Assembly: GCA_034370585.1 (NCBI GenBank)
Contig: CP139763.1
Span: forward strand, 7,564,001-7,628,000
DNA length: 64,000 bases
Reading direction: 5' to 3'
From: Fragaria x ananassa
Lineage: Eukaryota > Streptophyta > Magnoliopsida > Rosales > Rosaceae
Shown: positions 12,743-25,569 of the stretch, piece after piece
Layout: every line of letters starts with the position of its first letter
How positions within the stretch are numbered: the stretch's first letter is position 1
Position numbers and translations under genes: made by a program
The notes under the pieces: generated by a model
Database searches by the model: none
Told to the model about the DNA's origin: nothing
What the model saw: only the letters and a program-made list of their open reading frames with translations

Positions 12743-12745
<3 letters not shown>
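12358..12745. mobile_element. Foldback (long terminal inverted repeat) MITE
   Basis: Left arm 12358-12493 (AGGCTTTTTCTGCTACACAC...) pairs with right arm 12585-12745 (...GTGTGTAGCAGAGAAAGCCT). Arms are ~135-160 bp around a ~90-bp centre; the right arm holds a small extra insertion. The element is flanked on both sides by (AT)n, consistent with insertion at TA. It has no coding capacity. Transcription through it would give a near-perfect hairpin. Confidence 0.75.

Positions 12746-12792
<47 letters not shown>
12746..12792. repeat. (AT)n microsatellite
   Basis: About 20 AT dinucleotides adjoining the right arm of the foldback element. A shorter (AT)n tract adjoins the left arm at 12340-12356. 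Confidence 0.9.
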
Positions 12793-12800
<8 letters not shown>

Positions 12801-12974
12801 CTTATTCAGCATGCATCGGTGCCTTTGTTTTAATGGGGTTATGTGGTACACGTTAATTCGAACATAATGTGATTTACTGTACAGGGACATAACCCTCTTC
12901 ATGCCCAAGAGCCAAAAAGGCAGATTAGAAATTATCATTAACAGAAAAGACAATTAATGAGTTCTTTACAGACT

Positions 12975-13291
12975 ATGTCATCAGACTCTAACCCACCCAA
13001 CGAACACCATGTATGTTTTTGAGTTCATTTAGCTTGGTAGACCAAACCAATTGATATGAAATCTATTTTTATTGAAGTTCCATCGTACTTTTACTGTTCT
13101 TTTAGGAAAACCTGCATACTCATGCATTGGAGGCAGCTAGACAGCGTAGAAATAATCACCAAAGAGAGAGGCGGCGATTATTGACTCCTTCTCAACGAGC
13201 GAAAACTTCAGCCCCAAGACGTGCCAATTATCAAATACGACGACAAATAGCACACACATGTACCAAATCAAGTGGAAGCAATGACTGGTAA
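12975..13291 (+). CDS. Small basic two-exon protein, function unknown
   Basis: Exon 1 (12975-13010) starts MSSDSNPPNEHH and ends at CAT|GTATGT. Exon 2 begins at 13106 after TTCTTTTAG and stops at TAA 13289-13291, giving 73 aa. The product is very rich in Arg, Gln and Asn (AARQRRNNHQRERRR, then PRRANYQIRR). This recalls the Arg-rich N-terminal segment preceding plant Helitron Rep/helicase proteins, but no Rep or helicase domain follows. It could be a truncated transposon gene or a chance frame; the splice model is the main support. Confidence 0.35.
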
Positions 13292-14346
13292 ATTATTGAG
13301 TGCATGTTCTGAAATACAAAGCATCTTCACCGTAAATTATTGAGTGCATGTCATCTGATGCTTAAATTTGTATCAAGACTGATATTGAAAGTTAAGAAAA
13401 AGAGATTATTGGTACTTACTATATCAGAGGTTCTTACCTCCACAGGGTGTTGGATCACCAACGATCCTTTAACATTGCATGTATACCACGCGCAAACGGA
13501 CTGTATGTCTAGAAAAAAAATAAAAACGAGCTATAGACTTCAGTAAAAAATGGTTTTATCGAAAGAGAAAGGGGTTGGTCAGAGAAAGGGTCGACCCTGG
13601 GTATTTTGGATTTCTAATTAAGCTTCATCATCCAATTGATACTTGATACCCATCACACCTCTCGATCCTTTGGTTATGTTCATGTTCAATCATTCATGTT
13701 TGCTTACTCATGTTTGTGAGTTCCCGTGGCTTCTCTGGTTTTCAACTTCATTCCAAGGTATCGACAGTGTAATTAATCATGATTAGAGGCTGACGGTTTT
13801 ACACTTTCAGGCGAGGTTGGTGGGGCCGAGATGCCAACGAAGGTGGGAGATAAGCTGAGGAGGAAGAATTTCTGGGTGTGGAGAAAGGGTTGAAGAAAGT
13901 TAAAGGTTGACGCTTTGAGGGGTTTGGAATTGGGGGTTGGGGTTTCGAGGGAGATGTGGAGATGGGGTTTTGGATTTAAAGGATTGGGAAATGAGGGAGA
14001 TGGAGATGAGGGGCTTTAGCTTTGAGAGGGATTGAGGTCCTTCTTAAGAGATCAAGAGTTTTAGCTCAGGGAGATTTACAAAAATCTTTTATCGAAACGA
14101 CGACATATTGATCAATCTATTTTCTAAGAGTGTGTTTATATTCTTTTTGTTTTTGGTCAATTAGAATTTCTAGCCAGGTTTTAAAGGGATTAAAGACTTA
14201 ATTTTCGGTGATTACTTATTCCTTTTAAAGAAAAGTCTAATAATTTGTAAAAATTCCCAAATAAACTTTGTAAATTTGAAAAATAAAAGCTTCAAATTAA
14301 AATAAATAAATTTTAAAAGTTAATATAAAAATACACAATCTAAAAG
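13292..14346. other. Non-coding interval
   Basis: No supportable gene. The stretch 13800-14060 is strikingly G-rich on the plus strand (GGGGTTTGGAATTGGGGGTTGGGG type), between AT-rich flanks. No motif explains it. Confidence 0.4.
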
Positions 14347-14356
14347 TACATGATCT

Positions 14357-17300
14357 GACAAGACCCACCCCGAATTTCACCATGAAACCCGAAGTAAATC
14401 CTGCAGGGTCCACCTTCAAGGAAAATTTACCAAAAAATTCAGCATAATCCACCTTAAAAATGGACAACCCTTACCTGAAAAATTCCAGATAAACACTTCT
14501 ATTATAAATCATCTATCCCCAACTCTTGGAGCCTTCTTGCTCCCCAAGTTTATCACAACATCTCCCAAAATATCAAATAATAATTAAGAAGTTTACTAAC
14601 TTGATTATCAGAGCATATCTAATAATGAAAGAAAAACAATGAATAAAGAATAAGCGGAAGCAGCCTCTGACTATGTCTCGATTCCATGTACGCTCGACCT
14701 CAAATAAACTTAGCCTGCAAACTGAGCATTTGAAACCAAAGGGCCCAGGAGGAAGTAATTTAAAAACACGTTAGAGTGAGTGGACGAAAATAAATAAATA
14801 AAAAAACATAGGATAACAAAAACCAAATCTTAAATACTTTCCCACTTTCCAATAAGCAATAAATCCGTTGCATGCAAGTGTTGATAATGCCTTCAAAAGA
14901 AAATCCCGAGAATACGGACTAGTCTCGCTAGTCAAAATATCGACAAAGATTCATAAAGACTTTCATAAAAAGGAATATCAAAAAGATGGACTAGCCCCAC
15001 TAGTCAAGACAACAACAATAAATAAGTAGCAGATATAGCCATACAAGTGAGCCTCCCAGGCAAAAGTACTCTCATACTCCCTACACCTTCACGTTATGAT
15101 AATAGAGAGGGTGCATGGCTTGCGTGATGTCGTCGACTACATCACATTACCTGAAGGCGGAAAGGGCTTGAGTAACTCCACTTAAAATGTGGAAGCCACA
15201 TCGCCTCGAAAGGCGGAACAACATGCTAGCATTAGTAATATATTATCCGACAAGTATGACATAAATAAAGAAACATAAATCCATGTGAGTTTCCCCGAAA
15301 CTCATAACTAAAAGCATAAGTACGATTCCCAACCGTACTCAAAGAATTCAAAGAGAAAAGAAATTAATTAAATTTAACGACATGTCCCACACGTTAAAAT
15401 GCTCAATGAAATAATTAACTTAAATAATTATCATTTTTCGAAAACCAGGCAATATGCAAATCTGGATATAATCTCAAATCCGGAATTCATAAAGAATATC
15501 AAAACTCAAATACCAAATCTCTAACCCAAGCTCAAATCTATAAGTTCATTATCGAAAACATAACCAATATGTCAATCTCAAATAAATTCCATAAATCATT
15601 GCAAAGATTAATCAATGCATCAACAATCAAATAAATTTAAAGACCATTTCGTAAGCCGAAATTTCAATTTAAGCTTGGAAAATATAATGGGCAACTTATA
15701 AAATCATGCATGCAATTAAAAACCAAAATGTCCACTCACAGTACTAGGCTTAATCTTTCCATTGCTCGGAACACTCCTCTAGCGCCTCCTCCAAATATCC
15801 ATGTCCTTGAGTCAATCCCACGCCTGACCATAAGCTGTAGGACAAATCGGTTAGACCGAACTTTAAAATAACCATTTCCTTGTCTTCTTTCCTAGTTTGA
15901 CTAGGGTTTCCTATGTTGACTAGGATTGACCAACTAACGATGAACAACATTTTCCAACTTAACCTTTGAGTTAACGATCCGAGACATTTTCCACTATACG
16001 TCCTACTAACCGGTAGACACTTAGGCCTCGCTTAAAAATTCATTTTGGTGAACCTTGATTTTGATTAATCAAACTAATGTAATTTCGTTAACTCAAAACG
16101 TACAACCACCATAAACTGTAAAACCACCAAATTACTAAGGGCACCCAAAAAGGGTTTCCATAAATGAAAGGTTTCTAAAAACGGAAAGTTTCCCGAAATA
16201 GAAATTTTCATAACTTGGTACTTTTTCCGTTTACAACCCAAACTTTCCTATTTTCGAAATGACATAAAACGAAAAGGAAACATCAATCACTACCTCCATC
16301 GCTTCTGCCGGAATAACTGCCTTCGTTGGATTCCGGTGACTTGTCAGAATATTCTGCCGGAAAATGGCCATAACCTCCCCGTATTCTTCAAAGCACCAAG
16401 TTCTCGACATTCATGCAACCAAAACCCAAGATTAATCACCAATCTACCATACCACAAAACACAGTAACAATTCAATCACCAAACCGAGTAGAAATCTAGA
16501 GATTCCTCACCTTGCTATAAACCTCACCGAACTGAGTTCACTCTCAGCCTACACCGTTGCTGCTCACCGTGGCCTTCAACAGTACCTGAGCTAACCAACG
16601 CCTCTAACACCACAGCAACAGCATCCTAAGCTTCTGCCTCAATCCCAAATCAACGTAGCTGCTCCAACAACTCCTCCAAATGGCGTCTAAGCCTCATACG
16701 AAGATCGTAGGACTCGGTGGAGCTCCCGGAACCAGTCATCGGAAAACCATGATCAAAACCTAGAAAAGGCAGAATTAGGGATTTCCAATTTGGAGCTCGA
16801 TTAAAGAAAAGAAAGGCACCTAAATGTGAGGAAGGAAGAGAGGAAGCTAACCCTACCATCTACTAGTCAAGTTGTGGCCGGAAACTTGAGGACTCATCGG
16901 AAACAGTCAAGGCTTCTCTCCCTCGATTTGGCTTTGGATCGAACTGCACGTGAGTTCATGGACTAGGTTAGATAAAGGAGAAAGAGAGGAGTGATTTGGT
17001 GGTGGTTTTGCGGTGGGAGGTGGCCGGAGTCGTCACCGCTGCGCCGGAGAAGGCGGACGACGACCGGAGAAAAGAGAGAGAAGGAGATGGACTCAGTCAA
17101 ACTCGAGTTGGGTTCTTTGGCTGGGTCTGACCAGTCTTCCCCTATTTAACAAAAGAAATGGACAGTAGGTGATCAACGACCCAGATTCTTCGATAAATAA
17201 TAAAAAATAGCTCGAAGCGCCCAAAAATAATTCGAGGACATTGGTGGACTCGTAGTGTCGCATGCTACGACATCGAGGCATTAAAAGAAGAATTTAACAT

Positions 17301-17416
17301 TTTGAGAAAAACTCGAAAAATAAACTTGTGTTATCTTACTAGGTAACCAAGCACAGTTAAATTCTTCAGTAACTCGTAGAATACCCAATAAATAAGTAAA
17401 ATTAGGTACTGGGCAT
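14357..17416. mobile_element. 3.06-kb element with 10-bp target duplication (MULE-like?)
   Basis: The direct repeat TACATGATCT occurs at 14347-14356 and 17417-17426, immediately flanking a segment that begins GACAAGACCCACCCCGAATTT and ends ACTGGGCAT. A 9-11 bp target duplication suggests a Mutator-like element, but no long terminal inverted repeat is evident, so classification is uncertain. The left ~280 bp is homologous to 51889-52186. No transposase is present. The right third (16280-17100) is GC-richer and resembles the complement of 5050-5470. This may be shared TE sequence or a captured gene fragment. Confidence 0.55.
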
Positions 17417-17449
17417 TACATGATCTATTATATAAGTTTTTTTTGAAGT

Positions 17450-18850
17450 GAAACAAGGATGATTGTTCGCCTTGATCTGGACTCAAACGTTATCAAAAAT
17501 ATGTGATTTTTCTACCATAGTCGTATTTCCCTATACCTATCACATCCTACGGCCGATTTTTCAAAATTCTATTTGCAAGATATAGTTGTTTCACAAAGAT
17601 GTACACTTACATATATAAATCATATTAAACAAGTTATACCATATTAATAAGCATGTTGGGGTTCGAATGACTATAATTCACAAAATTAAATTTTGGCCAT
17701 ATGATGTGATCATTGTAGTTAAAGATGGCTATAGAAAAAAATTCACCTATTTTTGATAACGTTTGGTTCTCGATCCACACGGTCAACCCTAAATTAAAGT
17801 CCCTTATCACACGAAAATGTTCTCACGTACCCCCTTTTGATTTATTTTGGTCGATTATTCCGCGCACACACTCTCATGTAGATGAGATGTAGCAACCCAT
17901 GAAAAAATTTGGGGAAGTTTATCTTCCGACAATAGGGCTCCCCGTAAGAAAGTATAAGCGTAAATATGGTTGACCGCGTGGATCAAGATCCAAACGTTAC
18001 TGAAATTTTGTGATTTTTCTACCCTAGCCATATTTCACTATATTGATCATGATCACATCCTACGGCCAAGTTTTTTAAATTGTATGTGCTAGACATAGTT
18101 GGTTCATAATGATGCACACTTACATATAACCCCCTAAATTAGTTATACCACATTAGTAGGCATGTTGTGGTTTCAATGACTAAAGTTCACAAAATGAAAA
18201 TCCAACCGTCCGATGTGATCAGTACACTTAAATATGTCAATGAAAAAAAAAAATTCACATATTTTCCTCAATGTTTAAGTCTCGATCGACATGGTCAACT
18301 TAAATTAACGTTACTTATTACACGAAAACACTCTTACCTAAACCTTTGTAACTTATTTAGTCGATTCTCCCGCCCACACACTATCACATAGATTAGATGT
18401 AGCAGCCCATATAAAAAAGTTAGGAAAGTTTATCTCCCAACGATAGGGCCCTTCATAGGGAAGCATAAGCATAAATATGGTTGACCGCTTCGATCGGAGT
18501 CTAAACATTATCGAAAATTTGTGACTTTTCAACCCTACCCATATTTCACTGTACCGATCATAACTTATTTCACAAGATTTTCAAAAATTTTATTTCCTTG
18601 GTATGGTTGGTTCAAAGTTGTACTATTGTATATAACCTATTAAACAAGTTATATCACATTAGTAAGCATGTTGTAGTTCAAATGACTAAAATTTTAAAAA
18701 ATTAAAATTTCGATCGTCTGATGTGATCAGTATACTTAAATATGTATGAAAAAGAAATTTATATATTTCTAATAATGTTTGTCTTAATCGACGCGGTCGA
18801 CCTTAAATCAACGTCTCTATGTTACACGGTACGCTAAGCCCTATCGTACG
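17450..18850. repeat. ~510-bp tandem satellite-like array, about 2.8 units
   Basis: Each unit contains in order GGTTGACCGCG(T/C)(G/T)GATC, TTTTTCTACC, CACATCCTACGGCC, AAGTTATACCA, GATGTGATCA, and a cluster near GGTCAAC. GATGTAGCA(A/G)CCCAT recurs near 17886 and 18396, a spacing of about 510 bp. Units are diverged. Related single units lie at 4060 and 7140. Confidence 0.6.
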
Positions 18851-20255
18851 TGGTATGGTAGGATATATTAATTCAAATTTAAATTATTAAAATTTAATTA
18901 TATTTGATAATTGTGAAAGATTCATAGATAACCTTGATATAAAATCTCAACAAGAATTACAATCCAATATAGAAAACAAGAATTACAAAGAAAAAGGATT
19001 TTTCAATTACCTAAATACACCTTATGAACATACAATGACAAGTTGACAACATCATTTTTCGAGGAGGATAACCATGTAAATTAACAAAGGAAAAGCTTTT
19101 ATGAAAACGGGGTCGTTTGGGTAAGTAAATTAAATAAAGAAGAAAACATCACATTATCTTCATCCTCCTCTTGTTCGAATTACACAGAGACAATACCAGC
19201 GTTTCCAGTCTTCCTCTTCTACACTCGAATCAAAATCTTCTTCTTTGTCGTCGTGCTTCTGGATATTTCCGATTATGCTGCAGCGGGGCGGAGGCGGATG
19301 GTAGAAGCAGCTGACGTAATCCGAAACCCGGGCGATTTTCCAGCACCGACGCGTTGCTGTTGGATTTGGGGACGGCAGCTCCGCTGGTTTCCCTCGCATT
19401 ATCCGACCTCTTTTGACGGTTCTGAAGCTTTTCAGGCGACGTCGACACAGATATTGACCGGATTCTGCTTATGCTTCTTCGGTTTCTTCCTCTTCTTCGG
19501 TGGCGGCAGTTCTTCTCGCTATGCTTCAATCTCCTGCACCGGAGGATAAGTCAGCCTCCGACTAGACGGAGAGGTTGACGCAGCTGATGCCGACCACGGC
19601 TTCTCCACGCAACTGACACCGGAGGAGGTGAAGGTGCTCACTCCTGATTTAACCAAGCAAGACAGAAAGATATTACCCGGTTACCCCCTTGTTTTTACCT
19701 TTCACTCACCGATTCCTAAGTTTCAAAAAAACGTTAACGGAAAATGCTGAAGTTAGTCAGATCGTACACACTAAAATGAGTGATTGTAATTCTCCCACGT
19801 CAGTATGATGAATTTTCACGGAGTGAATGGAAGAATTTTCGCTTACCATATATGAAAATAGAGGTGTCCTATATATGCGTTGCGGACAAAACTCTCCTCT
19901 CTAGTCCAAAACTCAAAACTGCGTTGCTTCCAGTTATGTTCTCCAATTCCGATTCGTTTTTCAGAGAATTTTGACGACCCAGAGCGATACCAAAAAAAAA
20001 AAAAAAAAATCCTTTATCTCCCCCAACACACACTCACACTAGGTCCCTCGAATTCTCACAGCAGCAGACCCTCTCTCCTTTCCCTCAGGTTCGCAAATCT
20101 CACTCCTCTCCATCTCCGTTTCGCTCCTCCTTTACGCAATCTCACGTTGTTTAATGGCTTGATTGATTTGCAGGGAGGTACAGGGCTCTGCGTTCGAGAT
20201 CCGATCTCAGGCCCTATTAGCATTTGATTTTTGATCTCTCATGCTCTGAGAGAGA
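18851..20255. other. Intergenic region upstream of the ARL1 gene
   Basis: 19150-19650 is GC-rich and has overlapping frames on both strands. The minus-strand ones are Ser/Arg-rich, with no recognised domain or splice context; it could be a decayed gene fragment. From about 20000 the sequence looks like the leader of the ARL1 transcript. It has a poly-A run and CT-rich DNA, and a likely leader intron ending TTGATTTGCAG at about 20174. Confidence 0.4.
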
Positions 20256-23200
20256 ATGGGCATTCTGTTCACGAAAATGTTCTCTTCCCTCTTTGGGAAC
20301 AAGGAGGCTCGGATCCTTGTCCTTGGGTTGGACAATGCTGGCAAAACCACTATTCTCTGTACGATTTTCATCCCCATTTCATCTGTTTTCGATTTTTGGT
20401 GGCGATTTTGCCCTGTTGACATGGAATTGTGTTTTTTTTTTTTTTTTTTTTTGCTGCAGATCGGCTTCAGATGGGGGAGGTTGTTTCCACAATTCCAAGT
20501 TGGTATTCTTTCTCAGTTTTGTTTTGATTTTCTTAGTTTCTTGGTTTTCGAAATTTTGTACAGGATGTTGTGGGATTTGATGTGAATCAAGTAAATATGA
20601 TAGCATAGCGAGTTATGTGCAGCTAAAATGTATTGAAATTTTTTTTTGTTGAATTGGTTTGTTTACTTGCATGCAGCGATTGGATTCAATGTTGAGACAG
20701 TGCAGTACAACAATATCAAATTCCAAGTCTGGGATCTTGGTATGGCAACATCACACCCTATCTGTATCTTCAATTGAATAGTAGACATATTTTGCATCGG
20801 TAACAAATCTTGTGATAGAAATCATGTATCTTAAGAACACACCTGAATTTATAAAAGTGCTCTGCTTTGTTTCGATTACGTTGAAGCTATTGATTTGGAT
20901 TATTAGTAACAAAATATATACATATCTCAATTTTAGGGATACATAGTGGATCAATATAAACAGGTCGGACTAGTTGCATTCTGTTAACTGATAGGTAAAC
21001 TATATAAAATACACTTATAAATCTGGATTGCAGCACTATTTTACATATGTCAAACTTCTGTTACAACTGTACCGTCCAAATTTGTCTCTCCACCACATTT
21101 CTAAAGTTATGTGAACACCATTTTCTTAGTATAAAGAACTACATAAAAGAACAAGATTGAAGTTGTGGTCAGCATGGCAGATCAGCACCTGGAGTTAGTC
21201 ACCCCATATTTGGACTGTTTGTAAGCCAATGCCGTTTAATGCCTCCAACAATGATATTCGGGATAGTGGGTCGCTGAGTGAGAATATTTATTAAGTTATC
21301 AAAGAGTTCTCAAGGACTTTGTGAAAAGAGATCAAGTGGAGTAAGCAATATAGTAGGTGTTATAACACTGGTAAAGTTGAATGTTTAAATTATTAGTCTA
21401 TGTAGATTTTCAAGATGGTGTAGTTACTTTGGGTATATAGAACGAGAGCCATATTTTAAGAGTGGTTAGGGTTCCGGTGTTATTCAGTTGGTACATAAGT
21501 TGATTGAGAGAAATTAGTACTACTTGGTGAAATAGGTTATTTCAGAATCCATTTCAAACCATCAAGATTCTTTCAACAATGCACAGGAGCCTTTACTTTT
21601 CGTTGCTAGCACGAAGTAGGATACTCCTAGTAGACGTGGTATAGCTATTCCAACTATTTTGGCCAGAATAGATTCTGAGCCCTCTTTCTTGGGCTTTTTC
21701 TCCAGTTCAATGTATTACTCACCTTGTTTGGCATTGTTACTATTCAAAAGAAGAAAGGAGATGGGAGTTTGATCAGAAAAATGCAAGTGAGGAGAAAGGA
21801 TCGGAGAGAGGAGGAATTAAATGGAGTTGAGAAGAATCTTTAGTCTTGCATTTCCTGCGAGTTGAATAAGAAAGGAAGAGAAAGTTGGAATATGGGTGCA
21901 GCCAGTTTTGTTTTGGAAATGTTGGTCATTAATCCAGACATTTGTTGATTGACTTCAAGTAATCTGAGCAAGGCCTAGTTTGGTACAACTACGCTTTTAA
22001 AAAAATCAGCTTTTATCCGAACTTTTAGATTTTATAGTGTTTGGTAAATGAAAGAAAAGCAGCTTTTTTTGAAAATTACAAGTCACTGACAGCAGCTTTT
22101 AGAAGCAACCTGAAGGTTACTTTTAAAATCAGTTGTCACTAAAAACATTAAAAATTAATAAATTTTATCTTGACGGCGCTTTTAAAACTAATATTTACCA
22201 AACACAAAACTTTTAATTCATAACTGATTATTTTCGCAGTACAACAACAACAGTTTTTTTCTAAAGTCACAGCAATACTAAACTAGCCCTAATTGGCATT
22301 TTAGGGTAACCTATTTGGACAGAGAGTTTTATTCTTCCTGGGGCAGTAAGTGGACAAGAGTTTGTACATGTCTGTAATCTAAGGAAACCATTCCTACCCA
22401 CAATTCCTTTTGTGTTTGAAAGATGAAAATGAAATGCTAAAAGACTTCCATTCTGGATCATCGTGAAATGAAATTTGAATTCCTTGTTCTTATCTAAGAT
22501 GATGGCCAAACATACAAGGGCGGGTAGTCAACGATTTGTGGCTGCTTACCTTTGACCTTCCGTTGGTTTGTCGGTGTATATCTTAGGGAGCAATGTTCTT
22601 TCAGGAGCAGTATGGGCTAATGAAGCATGGGGATCCTACTGGAATTGGGATCCAAAAGAGATCTGGGCCTTTATAGCTTGCACCATATATGTGATTTATT
22701 TACATATTCAAACAAATATAAATTATGAAACTGTAAATTCTGCAATTGTGGCCTCAATGTGCTTGGATATGCTATTTTGGGGTTAATCTATTAGGAATAG
22801 GGTTGCATAATTGTGGTTTCTTCCAACTCCTGCAGGAAGACAGAAGATCTATGTTTATATATTATGGTTCACTATGTTCCTGATAATTTTGAATTGACCT
22901 TTTATAACTCAAGGCAATTTATTTTCTTGATCAATGAAAACTTTATGCTATCCATTTCTGATCATTTTTGCTCTCTTTGTTGCTACAGGTGGACAGACAA
23001 GTATCAGGTAATTTTTTTTTTCATTTACCAATTCGGTCGTCTCTTTGTTGATTATTCTTCTGTATTATTGTTATGTGAGTTTATAAACTTATGATTTCCA
23101 TTTAGTCTTTAGTTTCTTCTTGTTTTGTTTCTTTTTTTCCTCTAGGGATGTCCTTATTAGAATGCTTGATGCATTTGCACTAATTTTTATTTTATGAAAT

Positions 23201-23964
23201 TTCCTTATCTTTCATTATTTGTTTGCAAGTTGTCCTTGCTTTCCATTGAATCCTTTCTCTCCATTGAATTTTAATTAACGTAATAACGTTCCAATTCTAT
23301 GTGGGGAGATGACGATGTTGAACTTGAATCCTTACTGTTCTTTAATATTTGTTTGTATTTCCTCCGAATAAGCAGTTTCTATAGCACTTTGCTTAGTTCT
23401 GGGACATCCTTGTACTGTGTTGTACCATGAATATTTAATCAACATTCTTATTATGACCCTGTGTAACAGATCTTGGTGTTATTGTGGTTGGCATTGTTTC
23501 TCTGAGGGATATATAGGTTTATTATAAGCTCACCATCTACTTGTTGGTTCTGTGCCTCAGGCCATATTGGAGATGCTATTTTCCAAATACTCAAGCCATA
23601 ATCTATGTTGTTGACTCTAGCGACACCGACAGGCTAGTAATAGCTAAAGAGGAGTTTCATGCTATCTTGGAGGTAAGCGACTGCATTTACATTTACGAAG
23701 TTAAAGTTACTATTGCTATTTCTGAGCGCTTTTATCCTTTGCCTTGTGAATGCTGTATATGTAAATATATTAGGGAATGGGAATTGATGTGACGGATATT
23801 TGGGGATAGAAAAAGATCTGTTCAGACTTTCAGAAAACTTAATAATAAATACTTTGTCATATGAGATGTGGCCTGCAACATTGTTAATGGAATGCGAGGG
23901 ATATTATGTAGGTGATTGATATTGTCTAACCATAATAGTTTGTAATATCAGTTGTTGCCGCCCC

Positions 23965-23999
<35 letters not shown>

Positions 24000-25569
24000 A
24001 GCTTAAAGGTGTCGAGTGGGCTTCCTTTCACGTTTTTGCTTGTATATAACATCATATTCATTTCCGATTCTGTTGTCTTCATGTCCTTAGGATTTTACAT
24101 CTTTATTATTATTATGTTTTTTTTTGTTAAAAGCAAACGTATGTGTTGTTGAACCTACTGTTCTTGACCCTTTGGCAGGAAGAAGAGTTGAAAGGTGCAG
24201 TTGTCCTTATTTTTGCCAATAAGCAGGTAATGCTACTTCCTGATTCTAGGGTTGGGGCGAGTATTACTGTTTATTGATCTGAACAAATATTATTCAATAG
24301 ATGGGGACAGTGTAAAAGGCCTTCTATTGAAAAGAAAAAGATATTCAACTGAGGAAAGTTTTCCCCCGTATAGTCAAGGATTCTTCCTGTTGCAGTTTCA
24401 TCTCTTTCTACACTTTTAATCATCATAGCAATAAATTGTGCATTTTCTGCAATATGATATTCTCTTTTGGCTTATGTAGGATCTTCCTGGTGCACTTGAT
24501 GATGCTGCAATAACGGAGGCCTTAGAGTTGCACAAGATAAAAAACCGTCAATGGTCTATCTTTAAAACTTCTGCCATAAAAGGCGAAGGTCTTTTTGAGG
24601 GTTTAGACTGGTAAGGATTACTAGCTATCATCTGCTCTGTAGGTCTAATTAGTGAAAAAAAAATTGCTTTTGATTTTATCAAGGATATCTAGTATGCCAT
24701 GTTTCTAAAGAAGAGGAAAATTTCATATTTTATTATCTTACTTTGATCCAACAGTAATTAGTTTCTTTTGTTTTAAAACTAGATATGAGTAGAAGTTGCT
24801 ATGGCTTTCCTAATGATATCGGGCAAAAAAAAAAAAACTAAAACATAGACTTTCCTCATGAAGAGAACAGAGGGAAGGTAAGGTTAACGAAGCTCTTCTT
24901 TGGTTATATGCTCAATTCAGATCGGTCCAATATGCCCACTACTAGTACGAGTTTAGTGTTTTATCTTTGTATGTTTTCTTTTGGTGGTTTACTAATTTAG
25001 TGTTAATATAGTCATGCAGAATATAAAGTCATAGAAAAAGTTGAAAGTTTCAATAACAATATTTGAGGAACTTACGCTAGTATCAGTAGCTTTCTCAAGT
25101 GTGATATGAATAATAGTTTAGAACATTAAGAACAGTCACTACTCACCCCTCAATGTGGTAGTCTTTCTATGGTATACCATAGAAAAAAGTCGGTTTGTTG
25201 TGTTCTTTGTTTGTAGACATCACACTATAACTATACGATAGTGGTCTGAAGGATTCTTACCATGCAAACCTGCATGTTCTCATGTTGAAATATAATTGAT
25301 TGTAAGTGCCCACTGTGTCTCACTGTATAAGTGCCTACTATATCTCACTGTATGTCATTAACTTTAGCAAAACTCCTGTTACCAATGTTTATCTGACTCA
25401 TTTGCTAGTATTATATGGCAAACTAGTTGTCTATGTCAGTTTCTTGACCTTTATTAGTGGTGATGATAAAATCATAGTGTTACATATAAATGTACATGAA
25501 ACTGTACTCATTAAAATCAAAATTTGTTAATGTAGGCTGAGTAACACACTGAAGTCTGGAGGTGGCTAA
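20256..25569 (+). CDS. ARL1: ARL1-type ADP-ribosylation-factor-like small GTPase
   Basis: Eight exons join in frame to 182 aa: 20256-20358, 20460-20498, 20677-20739, 22989-23007, 23561-23672, 24179-24226, 24480-24610 and 25536-25569. All junctions are GT-AG. The protein starts MGILFTKMFSSLFGN, with Gly2 for N-myristoylation. It has the P-loop GLDNAGKTT (about 24-32), switch 2 DLGGQ (67-71), NKQD (126-129) and SAIKGEG. Length and sequence match plant ARL1 (Arabidopsis ARF3/ARL1), a Golgi GTPase that recruits GRIP-domain tethers and acts in vesicle traffic. The Golgi role is family knowledge. The gene looks intact. Intron 3 (2.25 kb) carries a MITE and a plastid ccsA fragment. A leader intron is likely just upstream. 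Confidence 0.95.
21971..22290. mobile_element. hAT-like MITE in ARL1 intron 3
   Basis: About 320 bp, bounded by AGGCCTAGTTTGGTA at the left and TACTAAACTAGCCCT at the right, which are imperfect inverted repeats. It has subterminal poly-A/T and no coding frame. The GGCCTAGTTTGG terminus resembles common plant non-autonomous hAT MITEs. A clear 8-bp target duplication was not found, so the superfamily call is tentative. Confidence 0.55.
22590..22835 (+). pseudogene. ccsA: Nuclear insertion of plastid ccsA fragment
   Basis: The plus-strand translation reads AVWANEAWGSYWNWDPKE followed by IWAF and NSAIVAS. This is the conserved WWD-like region of the chloroplast cytochrome c biogenesis protein CcsA. 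It lies entirely inside intron 3 of the ARL1 gene, covers only part of the C-terminal region, and breaks off after LLGIGLHN-like sequence. Several residues differ from typical plastid CcsA (for example SAIVASMCLDML), and there is a shift near 22783. It is a decayed plastid-to-nucleus transfer (NUPT), not a functional gene. Confidence 0.85.
23961..23999. repeat. Poly-C plus (CT)n tract in ARL1 intron 5
   Basis: Fifteen C residues followed by about twelve CT dinucleotides. It is a compound microsatellite, likely length-variable, in the intron between exons 5 and 6. Confidence 0.95.

Noticed and set aside
20224..20606. Several overlapping frames around the first ARL1 exons
   Set aside because: They read through the GT donor into intron 1 or lie antisense; the eight-exon ARL1 model explains the coding sequence exactly.
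22568..22786. Possible functional cytochrome c biogenesis gene
   Set aside because: It is a short piece of plastid ccsA inside an intron, lacking most of the protein and any promoter context.
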